Below are positions 14,403-21,926 of a DNA stretch of 22,175 nucleotides, in pieces. Source of the DNA: Colimorpha sp045639845. Lineage in GTDB: Bacteria > Bacteroidota > Bacteroidia > Bacteroidales > P3. Numbering within the stretch: position 1 is the first letter of the stretch; each line of letters begins with the position of its first letter. The position numbers and the translations under genes are program-made. The DNA lies in the NCBI GenBank assembly GCA_045639845.1, contig JAZUDW010000040.1, positions 1 to 22,175 of the forward strand, in the 5' to 3' direction. The notes beneath the pieces are model-generated. The model was not told the DNA's origin. It made no database searches and worked only from the letters and a program-made list of their open reading frames with translations.

Positions 14403-14457
14403 GTATCCCGAGAGTGTCCCGATGGTATGCCGAAGGCATGCCGAATGATCTCCGAAA
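14403..14457 (+). repeat. Degenerate 11-bp tandem array, five units
   Basis: The units are GTATCCCGAGA, GTGTCCCGATG, GTATGCCGAAG, GCATGCCGAAT and GATCTCCGAAA. The CCGA core is invariant, and the period of 11 bp is close to one helical turn and not a multiple of three. Confidence 0.8.
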
Positions 14458-14482
14458 ATGCAGTAGTAATAGCTTTGGGTGA

Positions 14483-14501
14483 TTTTTTTTTTTTTTTTTT
14501 T
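14483..14501 (+). repeat. Homopolymer T19 followed by CT repeats
   Basis: Nineteen consecutive T are followed by about four to five CT units. The length is liable to slippage and to sequencing error. Confidence 0.8.
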
Positions 14502-14682
14502 CTCTCTCTCTTCTACGTAGAGTTTTGTGGAAATGTACAATATTTCTTGTTCCTTTTAAGTATGGTTACCTTCTGTGTTTTTGGTACTGATGTTCACTGC
14601 GCAGAATAGTTGATGATGGATAATTGAGAGGGTGAGGTTTCTGATTTTTTAAGTTTTTTTGTTGTTTTTATAGATTAATACA

Positions 14683-14711
14683 TTGTAATGTTGTTTTTTT
14701 TCTTATTTTTG
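14683..14711 (+). promoter_or_regulatory. Full Bacteroidetes promoter for the SUMF-domain gene
   Basis: TTG at 14683-14685 is followed by 18 nt and then TATTTTTG at 14704-14711, an exact -7 box. The ATG lies 37 nt after the box, a plausible 30-nt leader. Confidence 0.6.
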
Positions 14712-14748
14712 CCATTCAACTCAATTGCAAAAAGAAAAATATAATACT

Positions 14749-15825
14749 ATGAAATATAATCTGTTATTTGCCTTTTGCCTTTTGCTTTCCTTGTTTGCGC
14801 AGTCGCAAAATATTAGCAATATCCATTTCAGTCGTGTGAATCGTGAGGTGACACTCACCTACGACTTGGATAGAACAGCCGATATACGAATTCAAGTTTC
14901 TACCGACCATGGTCGCACATATGGCGAATATATTGAGAATTTTTCGGGCGATGCAGGTCGCAATATTAGTGCGGGTCACAAAACAGTACTCTTCTACGAT
15001 CTGCCCGATCTCCGCGCTATCCCCTATGTGCTTGATACCTTTGCTGGTCTTTGCTGGGATGATACCAATATAGTGTTTAATGTAGAGATTGACGATGGAT
15101 CGGTGGATATCAAGGTCAATAAAGAGCGCATTCGTATGATGCGAGTACCCGGTGGAACCTTCACCATGGGGTGTACCCGTCCCGGTGCTGTGAAACATAC
15201 TTATGATGAGAGCAAGCCTGTGCACCGTGTGACAGTAGATACTTTTTATATGGGCAAGTTTGAGGTGACCCAGCGCCTGTGGAAAGAAGTGATGGATAAC
15301 AACCCTTCTCGATGGACCTACAACGACAGCTTGCCAGTAGAACAGGTGTCGTATCAAGATGTTCAAATTTTCATTGCGCGTCTGAGTCAGATCACAGGCT
15401 ATCGATTCCGCCTGCCTACTGAGGCTGAATGGGAGTATGCTGCACGAGGTGGCAACCTTTCTAAAGACTGCGTATTTCCTGGTGCTAACGGCGATCCGGG
15501 CAGTGTGGCATGGTATGGTATGAATAGTGATAATCGTACTCACCCCGTGGGCCGCTTGAAACCCAACGAACTGGGGCTGTACGATATGGCTGGTAATGTG
15601 TGGGAGTGGTGTTCGGATTGGTATAGCGACTACACCAGCGACCCACAGGTGAATCCGCGTGGTCCCAAACATGGCGATAACCGTATTCTGCGCGGTGGAT
15701 GTCTCAACAGTCCTTCGTGGGGCTGTGCTGTGTTCGACCGTAGTTGGTATTTGCCTGATTACGGCTATGGTTTCCATGGATTCCGACTGGTACTTGATTC
15801 TGTGGAACGTCCGGAAGAGGAATAG
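14749..15825 (+). CDS. Secreted SUMF1/formylglycine-generating-enzyme-fold protein, probably not a true FGE
   Basis: This is a 358-residue protein from the ATG at 14749 (MKYNLLFAF); an in-frame TTG at 14725 is less likely. A signal peptide ends near residue 20. Residues about 21-115 form an uncharacterised beta-rich domain (TADIRIQVSTDHGRTY). Residues about 125-350 are the SUMF1 fold with PGGTFTMG, KFEVTQRLW, RLPTEAEWEYAARGG, NELGLYDMAGNVWEWCSDWY and GFRLV. True FGE needs two active cysteines at +4 and +9 after RGG. Here +4 is S321 and +9 is C326, so the copper-binding pair is incomplete and formylglycine formation is unlikely. SUMF folds without the pair serve in binding or structure; GldK/PorK of T9SS is one example but is a lipoprotein, unlike this one. 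No sulfatase gene lies in the window. Confidence 0.88.
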   Translation: MKYNLLFAFCLLLSLFAQSQNISNIHFSRVNREVTLTYDLDRTADIRIQVSTDHGRTYGEYIENFSGDAGRNISAGHKTVLFYDLPDLRAIPYVLDTFAGLCWDDTNIVFNVEIDDGSVDIKVNKERIRMMRVPGGTFTMGCTRPGAVKHTYDESKPVHRVTVDTFYMGKFEVTQRLWKEVMDNNPSRWTYNDSLPVEQVSYQDVQIFIARLSQITGYRFRLPTEAEWEYAARGGNLSKDCVFPGANGDPGSVAWYGMNSDNRTHPVGRLKPNELGLYDMAGNVWEWCSDWYSDYTSDPQVNPRGPKHGDNRILRGGCLNSPSWGCAVFDRSWYLPDYGYGFHGFRLVLDSVERPEEE

Positions 15826-15858
15826 TGGAGAATCGATGCTTCAGGATCGTAGTCTCCA
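15826..15858 (+). terminator. Hairpin after the SUMF-domain gene
   Basis: TGGAGA (15826-15831) pairs with TCTCCA (15853-15858), and inside it CGAT pairs with ATCG, giving a two-part stem directly after the stop codon. There is no T tract, so termination is uncertain. Confidence 0.4.
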
Positions 15859-15923
15859 TTATGCTTACGGTGTGGTCTAGATGATTTACTTATTTGATAT
15901 TGCAGATACATAATAACAAATAC

Positions 15924-16478
15924 ATGAAGGTTTTAGATAAAGAATTTCAACCCTATCTATCGGCCGACGAGATTGCTCAGACGGTTGGAAGTGTGGCCAC
16001 ATCTATGGCTGCCGATTTGAAGGACTTGCGTGATGAGCAGGGGCGTGGTGTGTTGTTGCTTCCTATACTCAATGGCTCGTTTGTCTTTGCTGCCGACCTT
16101 TGTCGTGAATTGGGCAATCGAGGTCTGGATGCCGAGGTATGCTTCGTGAAAAACAGTTCCTACAGCGGTACAGAGAGCACAGGATGTGTAAAACAGTTGA
16201 TAGGCTTTCCTGCCAGCATAGAGGGCCGCGATGTGGTGATAATAGAAGATATTATTGAGACTGGCGTGTCGGTAAAACACAACATTGAGCAACTTCGGGG
16301 TATGGGTGTGAAAAGTATCCGTATCTGCTGCCTATTCCATAAACCAGAATTGTTTCAGTGCGATTATTCTATAGACTATGTGGGCAAGGTGATCGACAAC
16401 GACTTTATTGTGGGCTACGGTCTTGATTACAACGAGCATGGCCGTATGTTGAAAGATGTGTGGATTCTGGATGTATGA
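15924..16478 (+). CDS. hpt: Hypoxanthine phosphoribosyltransferase
   Basis: This 184-residue purine salvage enzyme makes IMP or GMP from hypoxanthine or guanine and PRPP. The ATG at 15924 (MKVLDKEFQPY) is chosen over an in-frame TTG 30 nt upstream. The PRPP loop is VIIEDIIETGVS (residues 105-116), with the two acidic residues before the small-residue loop. LPILNGSFVFAADL matches the N-terminal HPRT loop, and K140 in LFHKPE and DYVGKVIDNDFIVGYGLDYNE supply the base-binding Lys and the Mg/PRPP end. The spacing and length are those of bacterial Hpt. Its stop codon overlaps the next gene's ATG (ATGA at 16475-16478), so translation is likely coupled. Confidence 0.95.
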   Translation: MKVLDKEFQPYLSADEIAQTVGSVATSMAADLKDLRDEQGRGVLLLPILNGSFVFAADLCRELGNRGLDAEVCFVKNSSYSGTESTGCVKQLIGFPASIEGRDVVIIEDIIETGVSVKHNIEQLRGMGVKSIRICCLFHKPELFQCDYSIDYVGKVIDNDFIVGYGLDYNEHGRMLKDVWILDV

Positions 16479-16834
16479 AAAGAAAATTATGGCTCCTTAC
16501 CGTGATTGTGGCCTCGGTGCTTATGGGCAGTTGCGAGGACCCCATCGTGACATTTAATGCTCCCGATATGGTAGGCAAGTGGGTGCGCGGTACGGAGTTT
16601 TATCGTTACGATAGCAACCATTCGGGTGTCACTTGGGACACTGCCGATGATGTGAGCGAGCAGGAAGGACAGCCTTTCACATGGACGCTCGATGGCGATC
16701 AGCTTACGCTCGTTCATCAAATGGAGATGGGTGGTGTGGTGCCTAAAGTATATACAGTTACGGTTCTCTCTTCATCTACATTGACCTATAGAGATAACTA
16801 TAATCAAACGTTTACTTATTCCCGTGTACGATGA
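16475..16834 (+). CDS. Small lipoprotein, lipocalin-like beta-rich protein, function unknown
   Basis: This 119-residue protein begins MKRKLWLLTVIVASVLMGSC, a lipoprotein signal with the lipidated Cys at position 20. The mature part (GKWVRG near 38, then alternating polar/hydrophobic strands such as FTWTLDGDQLTLVHQM and YTVTVLSSSTLTYRDN) resembles the small lipocalin-like domains frequent in Bacteroidota lipoproteins. No family assignment is certain. It overlaps hpt at its start by 4 bp, and its stop TGA shares the ATGA with the AsmA-like start at 16831, so three genes are translationally linked. A longer upstream start at 16460 would lack the clean signal peptide and is rejected. Envelope location together with AsmA suggests an outer-membrane role. 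Confidence 0.8.
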   Translation: MKRKLWLLTVIVASVLMGSCEDPIVTFNAPDMVGKWVRGTEFYRYDSNHSGVTWDTADDVSEQEGQPFTWTLDGDQLTLVHQMEMGGVVPKVYTVTVLSSSTLTYRDNYNQTFTYSRVR

Positions 16835-19800
16835 AGAATACCGTGTCTGCTGAAATATCTACCGAAAAGGCACCTCGTCGTTCCCCATTCAAGTTGACGG
16901 CTGTGGTTTTCGCTTCATTGATCGGGGTGCTGCTGCTGGTCGTGGTGGTGGCTTGTTATTTGGTATTCACACCATCGCGCCTAACCTCCATAGTAAACAA
17001 GCTGTCGGATCGTTATCTCACATGTGAGTCACATTTCGAACGTGTAGATCTCTCATTGTTCCGAACTTTTCCCGATGTGGGGCTCGATATCAAGGATGTA
17101 GTATTGGTGAACCCCATGGAGTGTGCTTTGTCTGATACGTTGGCCCGTGTGAACCGTCTTACAGTAGCGATCAACGTCAAAGACTATTTGAAAAACAAGG
17201 ATATCAATGTAGAGAAACTGCTACTGAAGGGTGTGGTTGCCCATGTGTTTGTAAACAAGCAGGGCGAGGCCAATTATGATATCTTTGTTACCGATACAAC
17301 ACAACAGACCGACGATACAAGCTCATCGTCTATGCCTGATAGAATCAGTCTCAAGAAGATACATGTAGATGATCTCTCGTGCGATTATCGAGATTTGCAG
17401 AATGGTGTAGATGCTGTGGTGGATAGGATGGATGTGAAAATAGATGGTGAGTGGATGGATAGTAGGACCGATGCAGTATTTCATTTGCAATCGGACCGTT
17501 TGTCTTGTGTGTTGGCCGACAGTGTTGGCTTAGAGATGCTCAATGCTCATCTTGATAAATTAAAGCTGAAGCTAACGGCTGATGGCCCTCTCTCAATGCT
17601 CAGAGGGAGCCTCGATGCAGTTGTGGCCGATGGCGACGTCAGGTTGGGGACAATGGACTATGTGACGCCCGCCGCCCATGCATCGAGAAAACATCTGTTG
17701 GAGGTAGAACTACCATTTGAAGCTAATGTGGAGGCAAAAGAGGTATCGCTCAGCGATGCTGTAGTCTCCTTTTTGAATAATTCCATCGTGTTGTCGGGCC
17801 ATGTCGCTTTGCCTTCTGAATACAGACCGCTTACTATAGATACCCATTTCTCACTAGAAGATTGGCATATTGTTCCTTTGCTGGATGTGCTACCGTCCGA
17901 TTTTACTTCATGGCGCGAAGGCATGGATTTGGATGGATGCATTAGTGTGTATGGTACAGCGGTAGGAGCTTTGAACGATACGTCGATGCCGTTGGTCGAG
18001 GCACATCTGAAACTTGCAGATGGTGTCTTTGCCCTTTCGTCATCGCTTCCCTACAGATTTAACGACATTGCATCCGATATTGATGCGACTTTGAATCTGA
18101 ACAAACATGGGGTGTCGAAAGCTACGGTGAATAGTCTGCGAGCAGTGACGGGAAAGAATTGTCTGGAGTTGTCGGGCAAGGTGGACGATTTGCTGGGTGC
18201 GATGAATATCGATGCCCGATTGAAAGGCGATGTGGCATTGAAAGATGTGAAACCAATATTGCCCGATAGTCTGGATTTGGACATGAAGGGCCGTTCTCAT
18301 ATCGATATGAAGGCGGCTGGTACGTTGGCGCAGTTTGCAACTGTGGATTTGGCTCATCTGAAAGTGGATGGTATTGTGAGGCTTGCTGATCTTAATGTGC
18401 GTTTGGATGATATTATGGCTCAGAGCCCTAATCTGTCTGTGGCGGTAAAGATTCCTTCAAAAGATATGACCCGTCAGTTTGATGAACTGCTGAGTGCGCA
18501 TATCACTAGTGGATCGTTACATGCAGTAGTACCTACAGTCGGCGTTGATGCTCATCTCACGGCTACCGACATTGATGCAGCAATCAGCGATGTACTCGAT
18601 CCCAATATACCTTTCTCGCTGGCTGCCAAGGGTACCTTTGGTAAGATCGAGGGTAGGGTGGATACCATTCAAGCCTCTATCAGTGAACCTCGTATCGAGG
18701 TGGAGATGGTGCCGAAGAAGAAAGAACCTTCGCGAGTGGACTATAAGTTGAAATACAACAGTTCCAGTCTTTTTGCTCGGATCAACGACAGTCTTTCTCT
18801 CAATATGGCAGGTTTGGAAATCAAAGGAACAGCCCATTATGACAGCACACGCTCGAATGTGCTTCAGCAATGGAGCCCCGATTTCGATGTGGATTTCAAA
18901 CGTGGTTATATCAATATGACGCAATTGGACTACATAGTTCAAGTGCCGGATATGAAATTTAACTATAAGCCCGAACGTTGTGAGATAAGCAGTGCCAATG
19001 TGGTTTTCGGAAACAGTGACTTTTATCTTTCGGGTGCAGTGACGGGCTTAGAAGACTGGATATCGCACGAGGATATGCTGCGAGGCGATTTGTACTTCAC
19101 ATCCAACTATACCAACGTGGATGACTTGATGGCTGCTCTCTCTGGATTGGGGACACCCTCCGACTCGCTGTCGGCTCAGCAAGCAGAAGTACCAGTGAGC
19201 GCAGTGCGCACAGATCCGAACCCATTCATCGTGCCTCGTGATGTCGATTTCGTGCTACATACTCGCATCAAAGAGTGTACCGCTTTCGACAATGAGCTAC
19301 AAGAGCTGGCAGGTGATGTGATGGTTCATGATGGTGTGGCTGTGCTGGAACAGGTAGGTTTCGTGTGCAAAGCTGCCCGTATGCAACTCACAGCACTTTA
19401 TCGGACACCCCGTATCAACCATATCTTTGTGGGTATGGATTTCCATCTTCTGGATATCAATATCTCTGAATTGATCGATATGATCCCCTGCGTAGATACA
19501 TTAGTGCCTATGCTTGCAGCCTTCGACGGCCATGCCGATTTCCACTTGTGTGCCGAGACGTATGTGGATGCCTACTATCAGCCTAAGATGTCCACCTTGC
19601 GAGGTGCTGCTGCGTTGAGCGGTGATCATCTGGTGGTACTTGACAACGAGACGTTTAATACCATCGCCAAATACATGATGTTCAGCAAGCGAACAGAGAA
19701 TGTGGTAGATAGTCTGAATGTGGAAATGACGGTGTTCCGTAAAGAGGTAGAAATTTATCCTTTCTTGTTGAGTATGGATAAATACAGATTGGTGGCTTCG

Positions 19801-20058
19801 GGTCGTCACAATCTGGATATGAACTACGATTACCACTTGGAGATCTTGAAGAGTCCTTTGCCATCAAGATTGGCACTTGACGTGAAGGGTGTGATGCCAA
19901 AACTTGGTTTCTCTTTGACAAAATGTCGTTATCCTGATCTCTTCGAGCCTGAGAAACAGAGTCAGCTGGAATCCCAAACCATGCGGCTCAAGAATATGAT
20001 AAGGGAATCGTTGGAGAAGAATGTAAAGGAGAGCACCCGCGAATACAAGGGGCTTTAG
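16831..20058 (+). CDS. Large AsmA-family membrane-anchored protein
   Basis: This 1075-residue protein has a cytoplasmic N-terminal tail, a single transmembrane segment at about 21-46, and then a very long beta-rich periplasmic part. After the anchor, TPSRLTSIVNKLSDRYL and RVDLSLFRTFPDVGLDIKDVVL match the AsmA N-terminal signature. The tail ends with GVMPKLGFSLTKCRYPDLFEP and a Lys/Glu-rich helix. AsmA-like proteins (AsmA, YhdP, TamB) span the periplasm as lipid-transfer bridges between inner and outer membrane; this role is inferred by family. Weak internal repetition (LSG..., D-x-x-L-x-L strands) suits a long beta-groove. The start overlaps the lipoprotein stop by 4 bp. The stop lies inside a small AGGGG/CCCCT hairpin (20048-20064). 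Confidence 0.88.
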   Translation: MKNTVSAEISTEKAPRRSPFKLTAVVFASLIGVLLLVVVVACYLVFTPSRLTSIVNKLSDRYLTCESHFERVDLSLFRTFPDVGLDIKDVVLVNPMECALSDTLARVNRLTVAINVKDYLKNKDINVEKLLLKGVVAHVFVNKQGEANYDIFVTDTTQQTDDTSSSSMPDRISLKKIHVDDLSCDYRDLQNGVDAVVDRMDVKIDGEWMDSRTDAVFHLQSDRLSCVLADSVGLEMLNAHLDKLKLKLTADGPLSMLRGSLDAVVADGDVRLGTMDYVTPAAHASRKHLLEVELPFEANVEAKEVSLSDAVVSFLNNSIVLSGHVALPSEYRPLTIDTHFSLEDWHIVPLLDVLPSDFTSWREGMDLDGCISVYGTAVGALNDTSMPLVEAHLKLADGVFALSSSLPYRFNDIASDIDATLNLNKHGVSKATVNSLRAVTGKNCLELSGKVDDLLGAMNIDARLKGDVALKDVKPILPDSLDLDMKGRSHIDMKAAGTLAQFATVDLAHLKVDGIVRLADLNVRLDDIMAQSPNLSVAVKIPSKDMTRQFDELLSAHITSGSLHAVVPTVGVDAHLTATDIDAAISDVLDPNIPFSLAAKGTFGKIEGRVDTIQASISEPRIEVEMVPKKKEPSRVDYKLKYNSSSLFARINDSLSLNMAGLEIKGTAHYDSTRSNVLQQWSPDFDVDFKRGYINMTQLDYIVQVPDMKFNYKPERCEISSANVVFGNSDFYLSGAVTGLEDWISHEDMLRGDLYFTSNYTNVDDLMAALSGLGTPSDSLSAQQAEVPVSAVRTDPNPFIVPRDVDFVLHTRIKECTAFDNELQELAGDVMVHDGVAVLEQVGFVCKAARMQLTALYRTPRINHIFVGMDFHLLDINISELIDMIPCVDTLVPMLAAFDGHADFHLCAETYVDAYYQPKMSTLRGAAALSGDHLVVLDNETFNTIAKYMMFSKRTENVVDSLNVEMTVFRKEVEIYPFLLSMDKYRLVASGRHNLDMNYDYHLEILKSPLPSRLALDVKGVMPKLGFSLTKCRYPDLFEPEKQSQLESQTMRLKNMIRESLEKNVKESTREYKGL

Positions 20059-20131
20059 TCCCCTGGGTTGGGATCGTTGCTGTTTAAGATAGTGCTGGTC
20101 TGACGAATGATAATAGTAAACTAATAATATA

Positions 20132-20665
20132 ATGTATCATATAAATAATATACCCAATCTGTCGCTCATCGTGGCCGTGGCGAGCAATAATGCTATAGGA
20201 AAAGACAATGATCTATTGTGGCATATTTCTGCCGATCTGAAACGATTCAAGTCTCTCACTACTGGTCATCCTGTCATTATGGGCAAGAATACCTTTCTCT
20301 CTCTGCCTAAGCGTCCGTTGCCCAATCGCCGCAATATTGTGATCACACACGACGCTTCGTTGGCGGAACAGGGTGCCGAAGTGGCATCGACTTTGCAAGG
20401 TGCTATGCGACTTGTAGAAGGCGAGGAAGAAAGTTTCGTGATAGGCGGTGCTAAGGTATATGAACAGATGTTGTCTCTGGTGAGCCGTCTGTATGTGACC
20501 AAGGTGCATCGTGCCTTTGAGGCTGATGTGTTTTTTCCTATGATCGACGAGTCGTTGTTCCGTTTGGTCCACGAGACCGAGCCTATAACCGACGAGGCCT
20601 CGGGACTTACCTATTCTTATGCAGACTATGAGCGTATCCCTACGGGGATGCCTATCACATTCTGA
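20132..20665 (+). CDS. folA: Dihydrofolate reductase
   Basis: This 177-residue protein reduces dihydrofolate to tetrahydrofolate with NADPH. The landmarks are SLIVAVASNNAIGKDNDLLWHISADLKRFK (shown here in two parts: AIGKDNDLLW at 21-30 and SADLKRFK at 33-40, with catalytic D35), the NADPH segment VIMGKNTFLSLPKRPLPNR, and VIGGAKVYEQML. The length is within the bacterial norm of 160-180. The gene is not next to thyA, its frequent neighbour. It starts 73 nt after the AsmA-like gene, and no TAnnTTTG box is seen in that gap, so it may be read from the same transcript. It is intact. Confidence 0.95.
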   Translation: MYHINNIPNLSLIVAVASNNAIGKDNDLLWHISADLKRFKSLTTGHPVIMGKNTFLSLPKRPLPNRRNIVITHDASLAEQGAEVASTLQGAMRLVEGEEESFVIGGAKVYEQMLSLVSRLYVTKVHRAFEADVFFPMIDESLFRLVHETEPITDEASGLTYSYADYERIPTGMPITF

Positions 20666-20724
20666 TGCGTAGGTAGTCGCGTTGGCGGAGACTCTTCTGT
20701 TGCAGTTCTTTTGATGAAAATAAC

Positions 20725-20753
20725 TTGCGTTATTAAAAAAAAGATTACTTTTG
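20725..20753 (+). promoter_or_regulatory. Full Bacteroidetes promoter for corA
   Basis: TTG (20725-20727), an 18-nt spacer and TACTTTTG (20746-20753) match the two-box consensus. It has the same spacing as the promoter at 14683-14711. The leader would be about 70 nt and holds a rare purine-rich ribosome-binding-like GGGGGAAG 5 nt before the ATG. Confidence 0.65.
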
Positions 20754-20830
20754 CATCCATAATTGTAATACGTACTCGAATGTAAAATACTGACCACCAT
20801 AGTGATCGTTTAAAAGAAAGGGGGAAGCCC

Positions 20831-21763
20831 ATGATTGAAACTATACAATACAAGGAGCTGAAATGGCTCAATATTACCAATCCTACAGAGGATGATTACA
20901 AGCTTTTGCTCGATGATTATGAGTTTCACCCTTTGGATATCGAAGACTGCCGTGCCACTAATCAGCGTCCGAAGATAGATGAGTACGATAATTACTATTT
21001 CTTGATTCTCCATTTCCCTTATTTCGAGAAAGGAAGCAAGAACTGTCGTGTGCGTGAGGTGAAGATTTTTTGGGGTAAAGATTATATTATCAGTATCGGC
21101 AAATCGCATTGGGTGGTGGATAAGCTTTTCGATGAGATGAAGGACGATTTGGCCGAAAATGACGAAGATACATTGGAGGCCCTCTCATGTAGCGACCTAT
21201 TGTTGTATAATATCCTCGACCGACTCATGCTTGAGACCTATCAACTGGTGTTGCGTGTGGGATCGGAGGTCGATTTGATCAACTATGATATCTTCAACAA
21301 AAAGGCTCGTAGTATTATCGAACTCATCTCGGTAACTCGACGAAACATCATCCTGCTCAATACTACGTTCAAACCTCAGCTCCGTGTGCTCCACATGTTT
21401 GAAGGTGGTAGTATCAAAGGCTTTGTGCATAATGTGGAAGATGGCGAGATGGAAGACTACTGGGGCGATATCCTCGACCAGTATCAGAAGATGTTCGACT
21501 TGGTGGAGGACTATGGCGAGCTTATCGAAGGTCTCTCTACTACTTTCGACTCTTTGCAGACCAACAAGACCAACGAGATTATGAAGGTGCTCACTATTTT
21601 CAGCACTGTGATGCTCCCTCTTACTGTGATTACTGGTATGTTCGGTATGAATGTCGATTTTCCATTCGTTACGAATACAACAGCGTTCTGGGCTATAGTG
21701 GTCTCGATGGTTTTGGTAACGGTGTCGATGATTATTTTCTTTAATAGGCGCACCAATCAATAA
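20831..21763 (+). CDS. corA: CorA-family magnesium/divalent cation transporter
   Basis: This 310-residue protein has a cytoplasmic N-terminal domain (about 1-245) with alternating strands and long helices. Two transmembrane segments follow at about 254-270 and 285-305. Between them, at the pore mouth, lies the signature GMN (residues 272-274 in GMFGMNVDFPF). CorA proteins are pentamers that pass Mg2+ down its potential and close when the cytoplasmic metal sites are filled. Length and motif position fit, and the short basic C-terminus (FNRRTNQ) follows the second helix. The start ATG at 20831 is preceded by a GGGGGAAG stretch. Some family members move Co2+, Ni2+ or Zn2+ instead, so ion choice is inferred. 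Confidence 0.95.
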   Translation: MIETIQYKELKWLNITNPTEDDYKLLLDDYEFHPLDIEDCRATNQRPKIDEYDNYYFLILHFPYFEKGSKNCRVREVKIFWGKDYIISIGKSHWVVDKLFDEMKDDLAENDEDTLEALSCSDLLLYNILDRLMLETYQLVLRVGSEVDLINYDIFNKKARSIIELISVTRRNIILLNTTFKPQLRVLHMFEGGSIKGFVHNVEDGEMEDYWGDILDQYQKMFDLVEDYGELIEGLSTTFDSLQTNKTNEIMKVLTIFSTVMLPLTVITGMFGMNVDFPFVTNTTAFWAIVVSMVLVTVSMIIFFNRRTNQ

Positions 21764-21842
21764 TAGTGCATAATAGCTGGGCTGCGGTAGTACCCTTTGT
21801 GGGATAGATTCACTTTTTAAGTGGTATATCAAAGAAAAATTG

Positions 21843-21850
21843 TATTTTTG
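21843..21850 (+). promoter_or_regulatory. Bacteroidetes -7 box for the DUF3127 gene
   Basis: TATTTTTG matches TAnnTTTG exactly, 76 nt upstream of the ATG at 21927. The -33 region is a weak GTGG. Confidence 0.5.
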
Positions 21851-21860
21851 CTTTTTGTTT

Positions 21861-21886
21861 TTGTCTATGGTTGTGGCCATAGGCAA
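21861..21886 (+). promoter_or_regulatory. Ten-base-pair hairpin at the 5' end of the DUF3127 leader
   Basis: TTGTCTATGG (21861-21870) pairs with CCATAGGCAA (21877-21886) around the 6-nt loop TTGTGG, with one G-T pair. It begins about 10 nt after the -7 box, so it sits at the very 5' end of the transcript. An AT-rich 40-nt run then leads to the start codon. Confidence 0.5.
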
Positions 21887-21926
21887 TGTTTATAACTATG
21901 ATTATTAATAAATAAAATAATATAAT

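Larger units (their letters stand above)
14196..14546 (+). repeat. Two direct copies of a 16-mer, 335 bp apart
   Basis: AAATGTACAATATTTC occurs at 14196-14211 and again at 14531-14546. Each copy is preceded by G or GA, so it has partial dyad symmetry (GAAA...TTTC around a GTAC core), as an operator might. Flanks of the copies do not match. Confidence 0.6.
14063..14682. other. Long non-coding stretch with short repeats
   Basis: No credible gene is seen on either strand. A 72-codon plus-strand frame (14391-14609) translates the tandem array and a run of Phe from poly-T, and is rejected. The stretch holds an 11-bp tandem array (14403-14457), a T19 tract (14483-14501), and two copies of a 16-mer (14196-14211 and 14531-14546). 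It also holds a weak hairpin followed by T7 (14221-14246). Confidence 0.6.

Noticed and set aside
14391..14609. 72-codon plus-strand frame in the large gap
   Set aside because: It starts just before the 11-bp array and contains a Phe run from poly-T. It has no domain, no promoter and no conserved look.
20048..20064. AGGGG/CCCCT hairpin over the AsmA-like stop codon as terminator
   Set aside because: The stem is 5 bp with no T tract, and folA may be read through it.
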